A stretch of 46,261 nucleotides of DNA, taken from positions 1 through 46,261 of the forward strand of contig JAJDDP010000075.1 of assembly GCA_029260235.1 (NCBI GenBank), written 5' to 3'. Every line of letters starts with the position of its first letter. The first letter of the stretch is position 1. A program made the position numbers and the translations under genes. Under the pieces are notes generated by a model. That model did not search any database and was not told the DNA's origin. It saw nothing but the letters and a program-made list of their open reading frames with translations. This document shows, piece after piece, positions 17,997 to 26,529 of the stretch. The stretch is from Phycisphaerae bacterium (GTDB lineage: Bacteria; Planctomycetota; Phycisphaerae; UBA1845).

Positions 17997-18883
17997 TAGC
18001 CTTGGGCCAATCTGCGGGCGATGCGCTTGATCGGGCGGGGGATAGCCAACCCTCGGTCGGTCATCTGGCGGTGGACGGCCTGCAAGCGGTCCATAATCCT
18101 GATCCGCGTTCGATGGGCCAATCGGGCGATGAGGCTGACCGCGTCGATGGGGCGACCTGCTTTGAGTATCTGCGTGCGGTTCTGCTGTATCTGACCGAGG
18201 ACCGTGGCCTCAGTGAGATCTCCCGTAATCACCAAATGCATGGTCAACGCCCGGTAGTCACCCGGAGCATGCAAGTCGATGCCAGCCAGTTTGATGGCGT
18301 CAGGCTTGTCGATGAGGAGCCGGCGATAGAGCTGAGCGTTTTGAGGCCTAAGGTCGTGGAAGCCGTCGTGTCGCGTGTTCCAAATTTCGAGGCCATCCGC
18401 TGCTTGTAGGATCCAGTCAGCATAGGTGAATCGACTCTTGACCGGGTGGGCTAGGATGCAGAGTCGGCTGAGTGACCGCAGGGAGTCGAAGACGGTGCGG
18501 TCGCTGGTGAAATCAATGGTGCCCGCAGCCAAACCCATGAAGTTGACGCGGTAGCAGTCCATTTCGATGCCGGGGACAAAAAGGAAGTCGCCATCCGAGT
18601 GGGAGCGGCATTCATCGATGATGCGGTTGATGGCTGCCTGGTCCAGGGTTTCGATGTGCTCGGTGATGCAGGCAAAGTCGAGATTCTGCGATTGGAATAA
18701 CCTGCGCAGTTCGGCGTAGCTACATTGGCCATCGAATGAGCGTGTCGAATGGACGTGGGTGACGCCGTAGCAATTTCGACCGGCGGAGCTGTTGGGGGGG
18801 CGCACCTTCTTCATGGACGTTGTCGAGTCACCAATCCCACAGCCGGGCTGGCCTGGACCGTGATCGCCGGGTTTTTGGGACAT
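17996..18883 (-). CDS. PHP-domain metal-dependent phosphoesterase
   Basis: The 295-aa product has the four PHP motifs: HVHSTRSFDG (His43, His45, Asp51), ITEH (His76), then the Glu of PGIEMD (Glu107), CILAHP (His146), and GIDLHAPG (Asp203, His205). PHP domains hydrolyse phosphate esters with two or three divalent metals. The ~35-residue N-terminal leader is low in conservation. The start ATG follows CAGGAGACC, a good ribosome-binding site. Its stop and the ATP-grasp start share one base, indicating an operon. The enzyme is predicted to be cytoplasmic, and the substrate is unknown; a nucleotide-sugar or polyol phosphate would fit the neighbourhood but is a guess. Confidence 0.85.
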   Translation of the reverse strand: MSQKPGDHGPGQPGCGIGDSTTSMKKVRPPNSSAGRNCYGVTHVHSTRSFDGQCSYAELRRLFQSQNLDFACITEHIETLDQAAINRIIDECRSHSDGDFLFVPGIEMDCYRVNFMGLAAGTIDFTSDRTVFDSLRSLSRLCILAHPVKSRFTYADWILQAADGLEIWNTRHDGFHDLRPQNAQLYRRLLIDKPDAIKLAGIDLHAPGDYRALTMHLVITGDLTEATVLGQIQQNRTQILKAGRPIDAVSLIARLAHRTRIRIMDRLQAVHRQMTDRGLAIPRPIKRIARRLAQG

Positions 18884-19024
18884 CGCGGTCTCCTGGTGTG
18901 GTTATCGGTCATCGGGCAGACTGGCTTAACGAGGGGGCGAGAGGCTATGCTGTTTCGACCGGGATGGTCCCGGCTAGTCTGGGCTTGGTTTCGAAGGACG
19001 GTCTTAGGGCTGAGAAGGGCGTTG

Positions 19025-20047
19025 ATGACCACAATACTGGGTATTGAGACCTCTTGTGACGAGACAGCTGCCGCCGTGGTGGACGACGGCTACTCCGTGC
19101 GGAGCAACGTCATTGCTTCTCAGGTTGATCTGCACCGGAAGTATGGCGGGGTCGTGCCTGAGATTGCCTCGCGTGCCCACATCGAGCGGATCGACTCGGT
19201 GATCCGCGAGGCTATGGAGATCGCCTCAGCTACGCTAGACGATATTGATGCCATCGCCGTCACAGCCGAGCCGGGGCTGGTCGGATCATTGCTCATCGGG
19301 ATAACCGCGGCCAAGACCCTCAGCTTGGCCTGGGACAAACCGTTGCTGGCGGTGGATCATGTCTTGGCCCACGCGTTGAGCCCGGCCATCGAAGTTCAGC
19401 CGCCGCCTTGGCCGGCTGTTGCGCTAATCGTTTCGGGGGGGCACACGACACTCTACCACATTCACGACTTCGACCGCATCGACCGCCTGGGCGGCACCAC
19501 CGATGACGCAGCCGGCGAAGCTTTCGACAAGGTCGCAACCATCCTCGATTTGCCTTACCCGGGTGGGCCGGAGATCGACAAGCTCGCTCGAACTGGCGAC
19601 CCCAAGCGGTTCGAGTTTCCGCGGACCATGCTCGGTCGCGACTCGCTGGATTTCTCGTTCTCGGGCATCAAGACAGCCGTGCTCTATCACGTCCACGGGC
19701 AAGGCAAGACCAGCGGCGGGTTGAATCGCTGGAACGCCCAAGATCTATCTGACATTGCAGCCAGTTTTCAACAGGCAGTCGTCGATGTGCTAGTCAAGAA
19801 AGCGCTACGGGCAGTCAAGAAAACCAAAGCAAGCGCAGTCGTACTGGGCGGAGGAGTAGCCGCCAACCAGTGCCTACGCAAGACACTGGCTGATGCGTGC
19901 GAGCAGCAAGGCTTGACTTTCCACGCGGCAGCCATGCAGTTCTGCATGGACAACGCAGCCATGATCGCAGCAGCTGGGTTCCATCAATTCAAGAGAGGCG
20001 ACCTGGCAACGCTAGAACTGGCAGCTACCGCTGGTTTGCAGCGGTGA
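19025..20047 (+). CDS. tsaD: tRNA N6-threonylcarbamoyladenosine transferase subunit TsaD
   Basis: TsaD (Gcp/Kae1) transfers the threonylcarbamoyl group from TC-AMP to A37 of ANN-decoding tRNAs with TsaB and TsaE. The 340-aa product starts MTTILGIETSCDETAAAVVD, the family hallmark, and has the metal motif HVLAH (His112, His116), VSGGHTTLY, the ribose-binding GEAFDKVA, and VLGGGVAANQ near the C terminus. The frame is open further upstream, but homology begins at the ATG at 19025, which is preceded by GAGAAGG. The length matches the family (about 335-345 aa). No other t6A gene is in the window. Confidence 0.97.
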   Translation: MTTILGIETSCDETAAAVVDDGYSVRSNVIASQVDLHRKYGGVVPEIASRAHIERIDSVIREAMEIASATLDDIDAIAVTAEPGLVGSLLIGITAAKTLSLAWDKPLLAVDHVLAHALSPAIEVQPPPWPAVALIVSGGHTTLYHIHDFDRIDRLGGTTDDAAGEAFDKVATILDLPYPGGPEIDKLARTGDPKRFEFPRTMLGRDSLDFSFSGIKTAVLYHVHGQGKTSGGLNRWNAQDLSDIAASFQQAVVDVLVKKALRAVKKTKASAVVLGGGVAANQCLRKTLADACEQQGLTFHAAAMQFCMDNAAMIAAAGFHQFKRGDLATLELAATAGLQR

Positions 20048-20142
20048 CAGGTTTTCAACTGCTGATTCTTCGGCGATTCTATCCCCTTGGAGCTCTTACC
20101 CTGATCGGGTGATTCTGCGGATGGTCGTCCCGCACTGTTGGG

Positions 20143-20991
20143 TCAACATTGGAGCATCATCCACACGCGATCAAAACGCTGAGCCTCAAGGTCGGATTGT
20201 TTGATCCAATAGAATAACCGCCCAATATCGCACCACTCGAAACCAACCGCCTCATCGCTATCGCACTGGAGGAGAAGCATCCACTCTGATGCCCCAGATG
20301 CGAGCTCTTCCGCACGCGGATCCTCAAACTCATCTCCGCAGCCGCAGTAGATCCCATTTGAAGCAAACTGACATTTGAGCTGCATTTCGGCTTGCAGCTC
20401 CTGCGGATGACCAAGCAAGCGATGATCGGCATCACCTGTAAATGGCTCTGGCAGGAAATCGTTGTAGCGGCCATCTTCCTCAGTGGTCAAATCGAGGGCT
20501 TGGACGTACAGCGATTCGCTCGTTGGGTGCGTTGATCGGTCCTGGAAGGAGAGTTCGCATGGTGCGTAGTTGAGGCCCGAGGGCATCGGTGTTGGAGGCT
20601 TAGCTCGGCGTAGTGAGTCATCCAGAAGGAGATAGACTCGCCAACTGCCCTTGTCTGCAGGGTCGAAACCCCAGGCAAACGGCGCGCGGTTGTAGAAGAA
20701 GCTAAGTAGCCCAGTTGAAGGAAGCATCGCGGCTGTCGGGTTTCTTGCGATCGTTGACAGGTTGATCTGGCCAACAAACGCCAGTGGCTCGTCCTTCCAT
20801 CGAGGCCACATGAAGTCTTCAGGCACATGAGGCAGGCCGCCGAACTTGGATACCCCCAGCGGGATCGCATCTTCATCACATCGGGTCGTTTCGATCCGAA
20901 TGCTCGGTCGAACGAGCCGCACCAGTTCGTCAGCAACGCGAGATAACCCCGCGTCAACAAGTTGCCCGTGCAGTTGTGTTCGATCAATCAT
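20143..20991 (-). CDS. DUF1963 (YwqG-like) protein
   Basis: The 282-aa product matches the YwqG/DUF1963 pattern: an N-terminal helix, then SKFGGLPHVPEDFMWPRWKDEPLAF-type sequence at about 48-72, with FVGQINL, then GLLSFFY, and in the C-terminal half a large beta-rich region including DHRLLGHPQ and LLLQCDSD. The known member YwqG of Bacillus subtilis is similar in length. The biochemical function of the family is not established. The protein is probably cytoplasmic, as no signal or membrane segment is seen. It is divergent from the GNAT gene that follows and has no obvious operon partner. Confidence 0.85.
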   Translation of the reverse strand: MIDRTQLHGQLVDAGLSRVADELVRLVRPSIRIETTRCDEDAIPLGVSKFGGLPHVPEDFMWPRWKDEPLAFVGQINLSTIARNPTAAMLPSTGLLSFFYNRAPFAWGFDPADKGSWRVYLLLDDSLRRAKPPTPMPSGLNYAPCELSFQDRSTHPTSESLYVQALDLTTEEDGRYNDFLPEPFTGDADHRLLGHPQELQAEMQLKCQFASNGIYCGCGDEFEDPRAEELASGASEWMLLLQCDSDEAVGFEWCDIGRLFYWIKQSDLEAQRFDRVWMMLQC

Positions 20992-21289
20992 CCTGTGCCA
21001 ATCAAGAGCTGCGACATTCCCTCACAACAGAGGCTGAGCATAATCTGGAGGAGGATTCCCAGCAACGCACGTGAGAAACTGGTCTAGCCTAACCAGTTGG
21101 CCCCAAGCGTGTGCCTTGGAGAATGTGTAGAATGATCGCCGGCTGGGTAGGCGATCAGGGATCCCAGGCCCGAGCTTGCACTGGGGACGCGCACAAGGTA
21201 TTCGGTTGTAGTGGTCTTGATTGATTTGGTCCTCTTGGCGGAGATGCGATATTTCAGATTGTATCTGTGAGGTTTCTTCGGATCGAACG
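20992..21289. other. Divergent intergenic region with two inverted repeats
   Basis: The region between the divergent DUF1963 and GNAT genes has two perfect stem candidates. The first is AACTGG/CCAGTT at 21077-21098 with a 10-nt loop. The second is TGATCGCC/GGCGATCA at 21133-21157 with a 9-nt loop. Neither is followed by a T-run. They could be operators or structured leader RNA. No gene is seen. Confidence 0.45.
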
Positions 21290-22024
21290 ATGCTCGGTCC
21301 GCTGTTTGATGCACACAGGCACTTACGGGCGGTCATTGATAGTGTGCTGGAGGGGTACCTCGGGACAGCTTTCGTCGACAGCCTTGAATCGCCTCGCACG
21401 GCCCGCCTCGAGCTGGGCGTCTATGTATTCCTCGCGGGCGACGCTCGCTCGCCCGCAGCCGATGAATTTGTGTCGAACCAGGATGGGCTATGCGAGTTCA
21501 TTGTGGCTGATGAACCCGACTGGATGGCGCTGATTCAAAAGCACCACGGCGATCGGATAGAACGTCGCACCATGGATGCTTTCTCGGCTTGTCGCCTTGA
21601 TCTTACTAACCTCCGATTGTTGTCAGGCATCGTGCCCGACGACGTGGAGCTTGCTCCGCTCACCATCGAAGACGCCCGATCTATGGGCCCCGAATTCAAT
21701 CCCAATTGCATCAGTATTTTCAAGACGCCCGAAGATTTTCTCCAGAGAGGCCTCAGCGTTTGTGCCAAACAAAATGGCTCAATACTGGCCGCGGCGACCT
21801 CGTATTCGATCTCGGCAAATAGTGTTGAGGTGGCCATTGCTACGCACCCTGACCACCGAAGGCGCGGACTAGCATCTGCCGTCGGTGCAGCGATATTGAT
21901 TCAGTGCATCGAGAGAGGACTGGAGCCTCATTGGAACGCAGGGAACCCTATCTCTTCGAGTGTGGCCAACAAACTGGGGTTCACCCCAGATGGGTCGGTG
22001 TCGCTCTTGTACCTAAACACCTAA
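21290..22024 (+). CDS. GNAT acetyltransferase, two-domain type
   Basis: The 244-aa product has a poorly conserved N-terminal half and a C-terminal GNAT fold. The acetyl-CoA pyrophosphate-binding loop reads HPDHRRRGLAS (about 190-200), a good R/Q-x-x-G-x-A/G motif, preceded by the strand VEVAIA and followed by an LFTPDGS-like end, GFTPDG, as in GNATs. The arrangement resembles the GNAT_acetyltr_2 family, whose substrates are largely unknown. The ATG at 21290 is chosen because it is the first ATG; an in-frame TTG at 21221 is possible. It is convergent with the methyltransferase gene, 54 bp away. Confidence 0.8.
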   Translation: MLGPLFDAHRHLRAVIDSVLEGYLGTAFVDSLESPRTARLELGVYVFLAGDARSPAADEFVSNQDGLCEFIVADEPDWMALIQKHHGDRIERRTMDAFSACRLDLTNLRLLSGIVPDDVELAPLTIEDARSMGPEFNPNCISIFKTPEDFLQRGLSVCAKQNGSILAAATSYSISANSVEVAIATHPDHRRRGLASAVGAAILIQCIERGLEPHWNAGNPISSSVANKLGFTPDGSVSLLYLNT

Positions 22025-22078
22025 AGTTTTGGGCGTTCTCTGTGCGGCTGTTCTGGCGCCGGGAGCTTAAGAAAAAGG

Positions 22079-23260
22079 TCAGCGCTTCAGCCGCCGCATG
22101 ATCAGGATGGACTCTCTGGGGGCGACATGGTTTAGGCTTCCCAATTTCCGGCCTCCTGGGATTAGCTTGCGGACTGTCTTGATCGACTCTACCCATAGGC
22201 CGCAGGATTCGGCGTAGCTGGCTAGTATGGTGTCGGTTGGGATGTAGATGTTCTTGAATCGCGCTCCGCCGATGACCAGCCACATGAGCCGGCCGTCGGC
22301 CAAGACCCGCCCGCACTCTGCCATGGCTGAGAAAATGTCGTCAAAGTAGGAGCGGACTACCCCCGCTAATTTCGGCTCATCCAGGGCTGACAGCGCTTGA
22401 CAGACCTCGGTGACAGACAGTGGCATTTCTTGCGACCATGCTTTGGCATAGGCTTTGGCATGAGAGCGTACTTGCTCCTGGCGTCGATCAGCCATCTCTT
22501 TTGTCGGGTGCCAGAATCCATACACCATTTCGTGCGGCTTGGTCGCCCGGGTGTAGTCGTGGCGGGAGAGATAGGGCGGCGAAGTCAGAATGCCGGCCAC
22601 CGAACCATCGGGAATCTCGGTCAACTTTCTCGCGTCACCTTGGCGCATGTCGGGCTTTATGGGCAGCGGATGGCGGAGATCCCTTTCCATCATGTCGAAA
22701 ACTTTGTCGAGCAAGCCTGCAAGCGGTGGGGCGTTCTTGTTCAACTTGCCCTCGGCCGTGTGCTGCCGGGCCACCGCACAAATCAGGGCTGCCCGGTGCA
22801 ACTCATGCTCGAATCGCTCGGCTGCCTCCTCCCAGGATGTGCAATCTGAATAGTCGGGCGGGCTGGGCAGGGCGTCGAATCGGCGTGACCTTGCCAAGTA
22901 GACCAGCGAGTCGAGCGATTCGATGCCCGTTCCCAGGATACCTCGGCGGGCAGATTCAATCGCAAAGGTGCCCGAGCCACAAAATGGGTCCAGTAGCGGC
23001 AGCACCTCAGCTTCAGGATCATCAGGCAGATTGCACGCCTTGATAAAGCGGCGGACCAATTCCGGCGCGAAGGCCTGGCGATAGGACAGCCAACGATGGA
23101 ACGGTTCTTCGGCTAGCTGCGTTCCGGTGACCAGCGGTGCCCACGTCTCATCGAAGGAGCTAAGTCGATACCAGCGGCGCTCCAGCGTTTCGCGCTCGAA
23201 GGTCGGCTCGCCGCTCCATGAGCCTTGGGGGATGAATGTTTTTTTGCCACGACCGCGCAT
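22079..23260 (-). CDS. DNA methyltransferase-like protein (N4-cytosine/N6-adenine type)
   Basis: The 393-aa product contains the SAM-binding motif I DPFCGSGTF (residues 91-99) and the catalytic motif IV TSPPYLSRHDY (226-236), the form common in amino-methyltransferases acting on DNA. Motif I precedes motif IV, separated by about 130 residues, which is an alpha- or gamma-like order rather than the beta order. No restriction endonuclease gene lies next to it. The start ATG at 23260 follows AAAGAGG at ideal spacing; an upstream in-frame start at 23281 lacks this. It could also modify RNA, since TSPPY-like motifs occur in RNA methylases, but no THUMP domain is seen. Confidence 0.82.
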   Translation of the reverse strand: MRGRGKKTFIPQGSWSGEPTFERETLERRWYRLSSFDETWAPLVTGTQLAEEPFHRWLSYRQAFAPELVRRFIKACNLPDDPEAEVLPLLDPFCGSGTFAIESARRGILGTGIESLDSLVYLARSRRFDALPSPPDYSDCTSWEEAAERFEHELHRAALICAVARQHTAEGKLNKNAPPLAGLLDKVFDMMERDLRHPLPIKPDMRQGDARKLTEIPDGSVAGILTSPPYLSRHDYTRATKPHEMVYGFWHPTKEMADRRQEQVRSHAKAYAKAWSQEMPLSVTEVCQALSALDEPKLAGVVRSYFDDIFSAMAECGRVLADGRLMWLVIGGARFKNIYIPTDTILASYAESCGLWVESIKTVRKLIPGGRKLGSLNHVAPRESILIMRRLKR

Positions 23261-23356
23261 TGATCCTCTTTCCGTTCGCAACAGGCAACGAAGGGGGGAT
23301 CATAGAAGAGGTGGCGGGATCGCACCAGAGAAGGGATTCTTCTGCCGGAGATGACC

Positions 23357-25618
23357 TTAGGATCGAGGCGTTCCTCGCCGGCTCCTGATCAAGAAACTCC
23401 ACCCACCGATGAGCAGGGCGATACTCCCAAATCCGAAGGATCCGCAGGTACTGCGGCTTGAGGATCTGCCGCTGGAAGTCTCGGTTGTGGCCTGATCTTG
23501 CCCGGCCGGTGTTTCATCGACAGGCGGCGGATCAGCCTCACCATCACTCCCATCCCCCTGAGGAGGGGCATCGACAGTGTCGTCGCCGGGATTGGGGACG
23601 GGTTGGCCCGTATCGCCATCCCCCTCATTCGAATTGTCATTTTCGCCACCGTCGGTCGGCGGATCAGCTGCGACGACGGCGCAACCGCGGTTGTCAACAA
23701 CCGCTCCCCGGCCAGTGTCGGGACAATCGTCTGTGCAGTTGGAAACGCGGTCCGCATCGTCGTCCAGTTGAACGCATGCACATCCCTGGGGGTCCACCGC
23801 GTCGCCGGCGGCAGTTCCCAAACAGAGATCGACGTCGTCGTCCACACCGTCTCCGTCGAAATCAGGACAGATCGGAAACTCAACGTGGGTGCAGTTCCCA
23901 TCTTCGCATAGGTCGCCGGTGCAGGGATCGCCCTCGTCGCAATCACGGTCTACCACGCAGGGGACGCAGGCATCGGTCTCTTCATTACAAACCAGGTCGT
24001 CGGCACATGGGGCTGTCCCGTCGTTGCAGAGCTTATCCGCCCCGCAGGTCTCGACGCCGTCACAGAATTCAAAGTCGTTGCAATCGGCATCACTAATGCA
24101 CTCGACACATTCATCGTCCGTTTCATCGCATACTTCACCCGGCTCGCAGGGGTCACTACCCATTTCGCACGCACTGTTCTCGCAGAATTCGGCCCCGTTA
24201 CAGAACAGGCCGTCGTCGCATTCGGCATCGATCTCGCAAACACATTCATCGGGGAGGCCATTGGTGTCGGCATCGTTGCTCAAGCCAGTGAACAGGGCGC
24301 AAAAATCGCTGAGGCCATCGTTGTTGCAATCGGGCTGGGTTAACGCGTGGTAGAAATAGGCGGCCCCAGAGTCGATACCACGATCATCATCATCCGGGGA
24401 ACCGACTAGAACCAACGCGGCGTCGGCGGCTACAACGTCGCCATAATTATCTCCCTCAGCCCCATCGCTGGCGGTGAACTGGGCGGTCATTGGCCAATCA
24501 AAGCCGGAGCGCTCCAAGATGGTGGCTGACCCGCTCACGATACCCCCGACCTTGTGCAATTTGGCGCCGAGCACCACGAGGTCGGCTGTCACAGCCACGC
24601 CGGGAGCAGAAGCTTCCTGTATCGTGAAGGCGTCGCTGATGACGAAGTCATCCACAAAAGACCAGGAGGTTCCGAACCGCAGGTAGACGTGGCCGCCCGG
24701 ATTTGAATCGTCAACGTCAGCTGGGTCGATCGCACCGACGACTAGATGGTCATCATCGATCGAGATCGAGCTGCCAAAGAATATTGTCTCGGCGCTGTGG
24801 GGAACAATCTTAGATTCCTGTCTCCAAACTACGCCGTCAAAGGTGAATACATAAGCCGCTCCGCTTAATCCAAGAGATGAATGACCCGGGGCACCTGCTG
24901 CGATGCTCAGGCCGTCCATCGACAACGCTGATCCTAAGAGGTCCCCCGCGACCGTGTCAGAGGCAGTCAGTTTGGCCTTCTGAATCCAAACGTCCCCCGA
25001 TCGGCGGAACACATAGACTGCGCCCGAATTCTCGCCTCGCCCCGAATCGCCGGGTGCAGCAACGGCAGCCCAGTCACCAGCAATAGCCACCGAGGATCCA
25101 AAACGGTCGTCGGCGAACCCAAGAACAGGATTCAAGCGGCGTTGCTGAGGCCAACCAATTCCATCTCGATGGAAAACGTACCCGGCGCCCGACCCGCTGG
25201 TCGGCAAGGAGCCTACGATGATGAAGTCTCCGTCGATATCCACCGACACGCCGAAGAAGCTGTCGATTACTCGATCCCCGGCTGCCAACTTGGCCACTTG
25301 TATCAGAGAAGAGTCAGCCTGAAGCTGATAGACGTACGCCGATCCCGAATCTGCGCCGCCATCGTCATCTCCAGGCGCGCCGATTACCGCGAACTCGCCA
25401 TGCAGGGACACGGCTGTGCCGAATCGGTCGCCGCCTTGGCCGTCTAGGGGCACGACCTTGTCTAGCTCACACTGGCCGAGCGCCCGAAAAGGCATCACCA
25501 GAACCACGCCAAACAGGATGGCCGTCAAAACGCGGGGTGTGCCAGGAATTGGTGGCATAGGTGCATCCAAAACAGGAGATGGCAAGAAAGTCACGGTTTC
25601 ACTTACGGGAAGGACCAT
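23357..25618 (-). CDS. Secreted FG-GAP beta-propeller protein with Cys-rich repeats and C-terminal anchor tag
   Basis: The 753-aa product has a signal peptide (hydrophobic stretch about 33-48, ending ALGQ), then about seven FG-GAP/integrin-alpha-like blades of ~55 residues with recurring GDxFGxAV...IGAPGDDD...GAAYVY patterns, suggesting a calcium-binding propeller. A DxNNDGLSDxC/DTNGLPDEC linker and four Cys-rich repeats (CxxDxDCxDGxxCxG type) follow, then a calcium-site-like DxDGDGVDDD segment, a Pro/Asp/Gly-rich linker, and a C-terminal tag: Cys-Gly, a hydrophobic helix, and RSRR. The ATG at 25618 is preceded by AGGAGG at 25634-25629. It is likely displayed at the cell surface; binding partners are unknown. 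Confidence 0.85.
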   Translation of the reverse strand: MVLPVSETVTFLPSPVLDAPMPPIPGTPRVLTAILFGVVLVMPFRALGQCELDKVVPLDGQGGDRFGTAVSLHGEFAVIGAPGDDDGGADSGSAYVYQLQADSSLIQVAKLAAGDRVIDSFFGVSVDIDGDFIIVGSLPTSGSGAGYVFHRDGIGWPQQRRLNPVLGFADDRFGSSVAIAGDWAAVAAPGDSGRGENSGAVYVFRRSGDVWIQKAKLTASDTVAGDLLGSALSMDGLSIAAGAPGHSSLGLSGAAYVFTFDGVVWRQESKIVPHSAETIFFGSSISIDDDHLVVGAIDPADVDDSNPGGHVYLRFGTSWSFVDDFVISDAFTIQEASAPGVAVTADLVVLGAKLHKVGGIVSGSATILERSGFDWPMTAQFTASDGAEGDNYGDVVAADAALVLVGSPDDDDRGIDSGAAYFYHALTQPDCNNDGLSDFCALFTGLSNDADTNGLPDECVCEIDAECDDGLFCNGAEFCENSACEMGSDPCEPGEVCDETDDECVECISDADCNDFEFCDGVETCGADKLCNDGTAPCADDLVCNEETDACVPCVVDRDCDEGDPCTGDLCEDGNCTHVEFPICPDFDGDGVDDDVDLCLGTAAGDAVDPQGCACVQLDDDADRVSNCTDDCPDTGRGAVVDNRGCAVVAADPPTDGGENDNSNEGDGDTGQPVPNPGDDTVDAPPQGDGSDGEADPPPVDETPAGQDQATTETSSGRSSSRSTCGSFGFGSIALLIGGWSFLIRSRRGTPRS

Positions 25619-25989
25619 TAAAAACACCCCCTCCTGAACTGGTCAGGCATTCCTACTCACCGCTCCAGGCCCGGGGGCTGCCCCAAGGAAACGTCATTCT
25701 GAGGGCAAAACAACGCTGCTTCTAGGCTGGTAGTGGGGTTCCCTGTGGCTGACTGCGGGATCTACGAGGCTCTTTTGCGCCCGATCTGGGCTGCCTTGAT
25801 CATCGATTCCTCCTAACTTCGCACCTGGGGAAACGAGGTCGAGCTTCTGTCCCGATTCGGGGGGCGGAGGAGGGAGGACTCTCCATCGCGTTGGGCGCCA
25901 GGCGGGGTCTGGGGCTTGCGGGCGAGGATCCTGGCCGAATGGGGCAGGCGGTCGTCAAATCGCCCCTGGAGTTAGCCGATAACCAACTA
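25619..25989. other. Intergenic region upstream of the FG-GAP gene
   Basis: This ~370-base region lies between the start of the FG-GAP gene (minus strand) and a small membrane-protein gene (plus strand). Apart from the short minus-strand frame at 25762-25803 and the AGGAGG of the FG-GAP gene, I see no gene, terminator or clear promoter. Confidence 0.4.
25762..25803 (-). CDS. Possible 13-residue leader peptide
   Basis: An ATG at 25803 is preceded by a near-perfect ribosome-binding site, TTAGGAGG, at good spacing. It opens a frame of 13 codons (MIKAAQIGRKRAS) ended by TAG, about 140 bases upstream of the FG-GAP gene and on the same strand. Strong initiation followed by a very short frame resembles leader peptides. 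The residues show no run of a single amino acid, so classical attenuation is not indicated. It may be fortuitous. Confidence 0.35.
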   Translation of the reverse strand: MIKAAQIGRKRAS

Positions 25990-26295
25990 ATGAGCGTATC
26001 ACGCCTCCACAGCCCAGATGGAACTGCTTCCCACCCGATGAGGAGAAGGCGGATTGTTGGTGGCGTGCTCTTCTACCTTGCGCTGATGATGCACTTCCTC
26101 GTGTTCAATTGGCAGTGGCGAGAACGCTGGGGCGGCTGGGCCGGGCTGGAACGGATCAAGGGGTACGGCGTTTGGCCCGACCATGACGTATCGCTGGGTG
26201 ATGCACTGTTTTTTGGCGTTGCCATTCCCCTCCTCCTGGCGATTGCAGCCATACTTCAGTGGCGTCGGCCGCGGCTCCTTCGTCCGCCAGGGTAA
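25990..26295 (+). CDS. Small hypothetical membrane protein
   Basis: From the ATG at 25990 the product is 101 aa with an Arg-rich segment (MRRRR) before the first hydrophobic helix (about 20-38, VLFYLALMMHFLVFN) and a second helix near 72-90 (LFFGVAIPLLLAIAAIL). The loop between is rich in Trp and Gly. An upstream in-frame start at 25891 would add 33 residues of low complexity. No ribosome-binding site is convincing at either. I do not recognise a family. The two-helix hairpin with basic flanks is consistent with a real inner-membrane protein, but this is the least certain of the longer genes here. Confidence 0.5.
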   Translation: MSVSRLHSPDGTASHPMRRRRIVGGVLFYLALMMHFLVFNWQWRERWGGWAGLERIKGYGVWPDHDVSLGDALFFGVAIPLLLAIAAILQWRRPRLLRPPG

Positions 26296-26497
26296 GTTTC
26301 CTCGCCTCTTCTGTTCTGTGATCCAATTCCCATCTCATTCGATGATCCCCGACGGGTCAGCAAGACAGGTCATCGCTGACGGCGGCCTGTTCGCACTCTT
26401 GATGAAAGGCCATGTTCGGCATGCTTCTTGCTTGCGTTCTGAGGAGATCGACGCCCCTGGACAGAACGAGAGTATCTTAGGAATGATCGAGCGCATG

Positions 26498-26529
26498 AAA
26501 AATGCCCGCCTCCGTTGCTGGAGGCGGGC
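26498..26529 (-). terminator. Intrinsic terminator, minus strand
   Basis: A perfect 10-bp stem, GCCCGCCTCC (26504-26513) pairing with GGAGGCGGGC (26520-26529), with a 6-nt loop, is followed on the minus strand by ATTTTT (26503-26498). On the plus strand no T-run follows, so it terminates minus-strand transcription. No minus-strand protein gene ends just upstream. Confidence 0.75.

Noticed and set aside
18749..19024. An N-terminal extension of about 92 residues for TsaD.
   Set aside because: The family start MTTILGIETSCDE lies at 19025 with its own RBS; the extension is Arg/Trp-rich, has no homology, and overlaps the divergent PHP gene region.
23458..24353. Several long plus-strand frames, including an Arg-rich one of about 200 codons, opposite the FG-GAP gene.
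   Set aside because: They arise from the repetitive Asp/Cys-rich coding strand of the real gene, whose signal peptide, repeats and ribosome-binding site are on the minus strand. None has a recognisable protein or RBS.
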